Positions 49,152 through 50,021 of a stretch of 50,021 nucleotides of DNA are shown here, in pieces. The stretch covers positions 1 to 50,021 of the forward strand of contig NZ_FIZY01000038.1 in assembly GCF_900060185.1 (NCBI RefSeq), read 5' to 3'. Numbering within the stretch: the first letter of the stretch is position 1; each line of letters begins with the position of its first letter. Position numbers and translations under genes: made by a program. The notes under the pieces are model-generated. The model searched no databases. It was given only the letters and a program-made list of their open reading frames with translations, and was not told the origin of the DNA. The DNA is from Grimontia marina. GTDB taxonomy: Bacteria; Pseudomonadota; Gammaproteobacteria; Enterobacterales; Vibrionaceae.

Positions 49152-49634
49152 TCATGCGCTTATTATGTGCCCCTTGCTATCACACGGCAGCACTTTTGTT
49201 ACTTTACCACTAAATGCCTTAAATTCACCGCCTAAGCCATTTGCAGGATCTATTTCAACTAAAATAGGAGTAAAACCTCGCTCATTAGTTGGTAATATCT
49301 CAAACTCTAAAGATAAAATGGCGTTTTGATGATCAAATCCGATTAACTCAGAATCATATATATCTTCGAATCGAAATGTGATCAGGTTATGTTTAATTAG
49401 CTCATAATAGCCGTTTGACTTCACGCTCGATGTCATTTCAAAACAGTGCACAGTAAATTCCATATAAGGACAGGTATAACCTTCTTCTTCCTTGTAATAC
49501 GAGTTTAAAGCAACACTTTTTATTTCAGCATCATGAAAAGATGGCCAATAGCCATAGATTTCTTCAACTGAATTATAATTCTCAAGATACTCTGATAATT
49601 TCATAAGGGTAGCTAACAACTTATTAGCGGACAT
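49152..49634 (-). CDS. Imm50-like hypothetical protein
   Basis: 160 residues from ATG 49634; ATG 49604 (MKLSEYLENYNS, 150 residues) may be the true start since the first ten residues look unlike a protein start and neither has a clear ribosome site. The motif YGYWPSFHDAEIKSVAL near residues 27-43 is characteristic of Imm50-type immunity proteins, followed by beta-rich sequence (MEFTVHCFEM, ITFRFEDI, LSLEFEILP). No toxin gene is near. AT-richer than the core genes, pointing to transfer. Confidence 0.55.
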   Translation of the reverse strand: MSANKLLATLMKLSEYLENYNSVEEIYGYWPSFHDAEIKSVALNSYYKEEEGYTCPYMEFTVHCFEMTSSVKSNGYYELIKHNLITFRFEDIYDSELIGFDHQNAILSLEFEILPTNERGFTPILVEIDPANGLGGEFKAFSGKVTKVLPCDSKGHIISA

Positions 49635-49900
49635 AAAGCCCGTTTAGTCCAAAACCGAGACGCCCGATTAGTCCGCGTACACTTAAGACACTTTATCATA
49701 TAGCTTAGTAGAATTAGTGGATTAACTTACTGGCTTGTGGGCCAAAAATGAGAAGCCGGGCGTCTCGAGTTTAAAGCGTTCACATTTTTACTATATACAT
49801 ATCCCTGTATTTTTATGCATAGGGAATGCATTAGAAAAATTTGGCCATTGTACGTCGATTCAAGTGCTGGATTGTTCGAAACACTAACTCACTTTGGGGC
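49635..49900. other. Gene-free segment left of the intron-like edge
   Basis: No credible ORF. It holds the inverted repeat at 49656/49757 and a short direct repeat cccg(t/a)ttagtcc at 49639-49650 and 49663-49674. AT-rich from 49775. Confidence 0.5.
49656..49767. repeat. Inverted repeat bracketing 90 bp
   Basis: Perfect 11-bp arms cgagacgcccg (49656-49666) and cgggcgtctcg (49757-49767). Could be an attC-like recombination site or the ends of a small element. Confidence 0.55.
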
Positions 49901-50021
49901 GTGCGACGTGAAGTCGTATGAAGCGCTGTTCACCGCTTAACGAGTGAACCATCTGTATCACCAGATGAACCTAGGAGCCTGAATAAAGTAGCGGCTCTGA
50001 CAATGTAACGAAGAGTGGTCA
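49901..50021 (+). ncRNA. Candidate 5' end of a group II intron (partial)
   Basis: Starts GTGCGAC, fitting the GUGYG 5' consensus of group II introns. It is followed by consecutive hairpins: cgac/gtcg (49904-49916), gttcac/gtgaac (49928-49949), catctg/cagatg (49950-49967) and gagcc/ggctc (49975-49997), as in domain I. No ORF is present. The window ends before any intron-encoded protein or domain V, so the call is tentative. Confidence 0.4.

Noticed and set aside
49800-49835. LexA-type operator (ctgtatttttatgcatag) upstream of the intron-like edge
   Set aside because: The second half-site lacks the required ACAG, and no SOS-regulated gene follows within the window.

Overview
The window looks like chromosomal DNA of a gammaproteobacterium of the family Vibrionaceae. 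Support comes from gene order (hemA-prfA-prmC-sirB2-sirB1-kdsA facing lolB-ispE-prs-pth-ychF; a Met/Leu/Gln tRNA array beside ubiF and miaB; ybeZ-ybeY-corC-lnt; leuS-lptE-holA; rsfS-rlmH-mrdA-rodA-rlpA-dacA-ybeD-lipB-lipA), from a lipoprotein-type 5'-nucleotidase like Vibrio NutA, and from protein sequences close to Vibrio and Photobacterium versions. The genus cannot be fixed from the sequence alone.

Left accessory end (1-5470). This stretch is a graveyard of mobile DNA: the 3' end of an IS630-type transposase, a very AT-rich gene-free island with one CRP-type palindrome, a complete but decayed IS21-family element (ends and target duplication intact, both genes broken), and a 644-bp internally deleted IS903-group element with a perfect 9-bp target duplication. 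An orphan EntD-type phosphopantetheinyl transferase follows. The region stops at a 22-bp tRNA-Pro-like 3' end with a downstream terminator, which looks like an integration scar separating island from core.

Core chromosome (5600-48120). First come smrA, a ybaK/LprI-like/LysE operon, nutA, an NhaC-type antiporter and a dCache chemoreceptor. Next is a heme, translation-termination and LPS operon (hemA to kdsA, with a 26-codon upstream ORF overlapping hemA) facing the lolB-ispE-prs-pth-ychF group. The eight-tRNA array follows, then selO, ubiF (convergent with selO), the miaB and ybeZYX-lnt genes, a SYLF protein, ybeL, leuS-lptE-holA, the rsfS to rlpA operon for cell elongation and ribosome maturation, dacA, and the lipoate genes. 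nadD, which lies after holA in E. coli, is absent from that position.

Two non-autonomous repeat families are scattered in the core. One has ends reading tatacccaaac (176-bp and 266-bp copies in opposite orientation, plus a possible 59-bp miniature). The other is a 264-bp MITE with about 20-bp terminal inverted repeats and TA target duplications; one copy sits in the leader of rsfS and the other supplies the last base of the rlpA stop codon.

Right accessory end (48130-50021). Three small same-strand genes resemble integron cassettes or orphan immunity genes (SUKH-like, KOW-like, Imm50-like), with GTTAGGC/GCCTAAC core-like boundaries around one of them. They are followed by an inverted-repeat segment and, at the very edge, a GTGCGAC-led run of hairpins that may be the 5' end of a group II intron.
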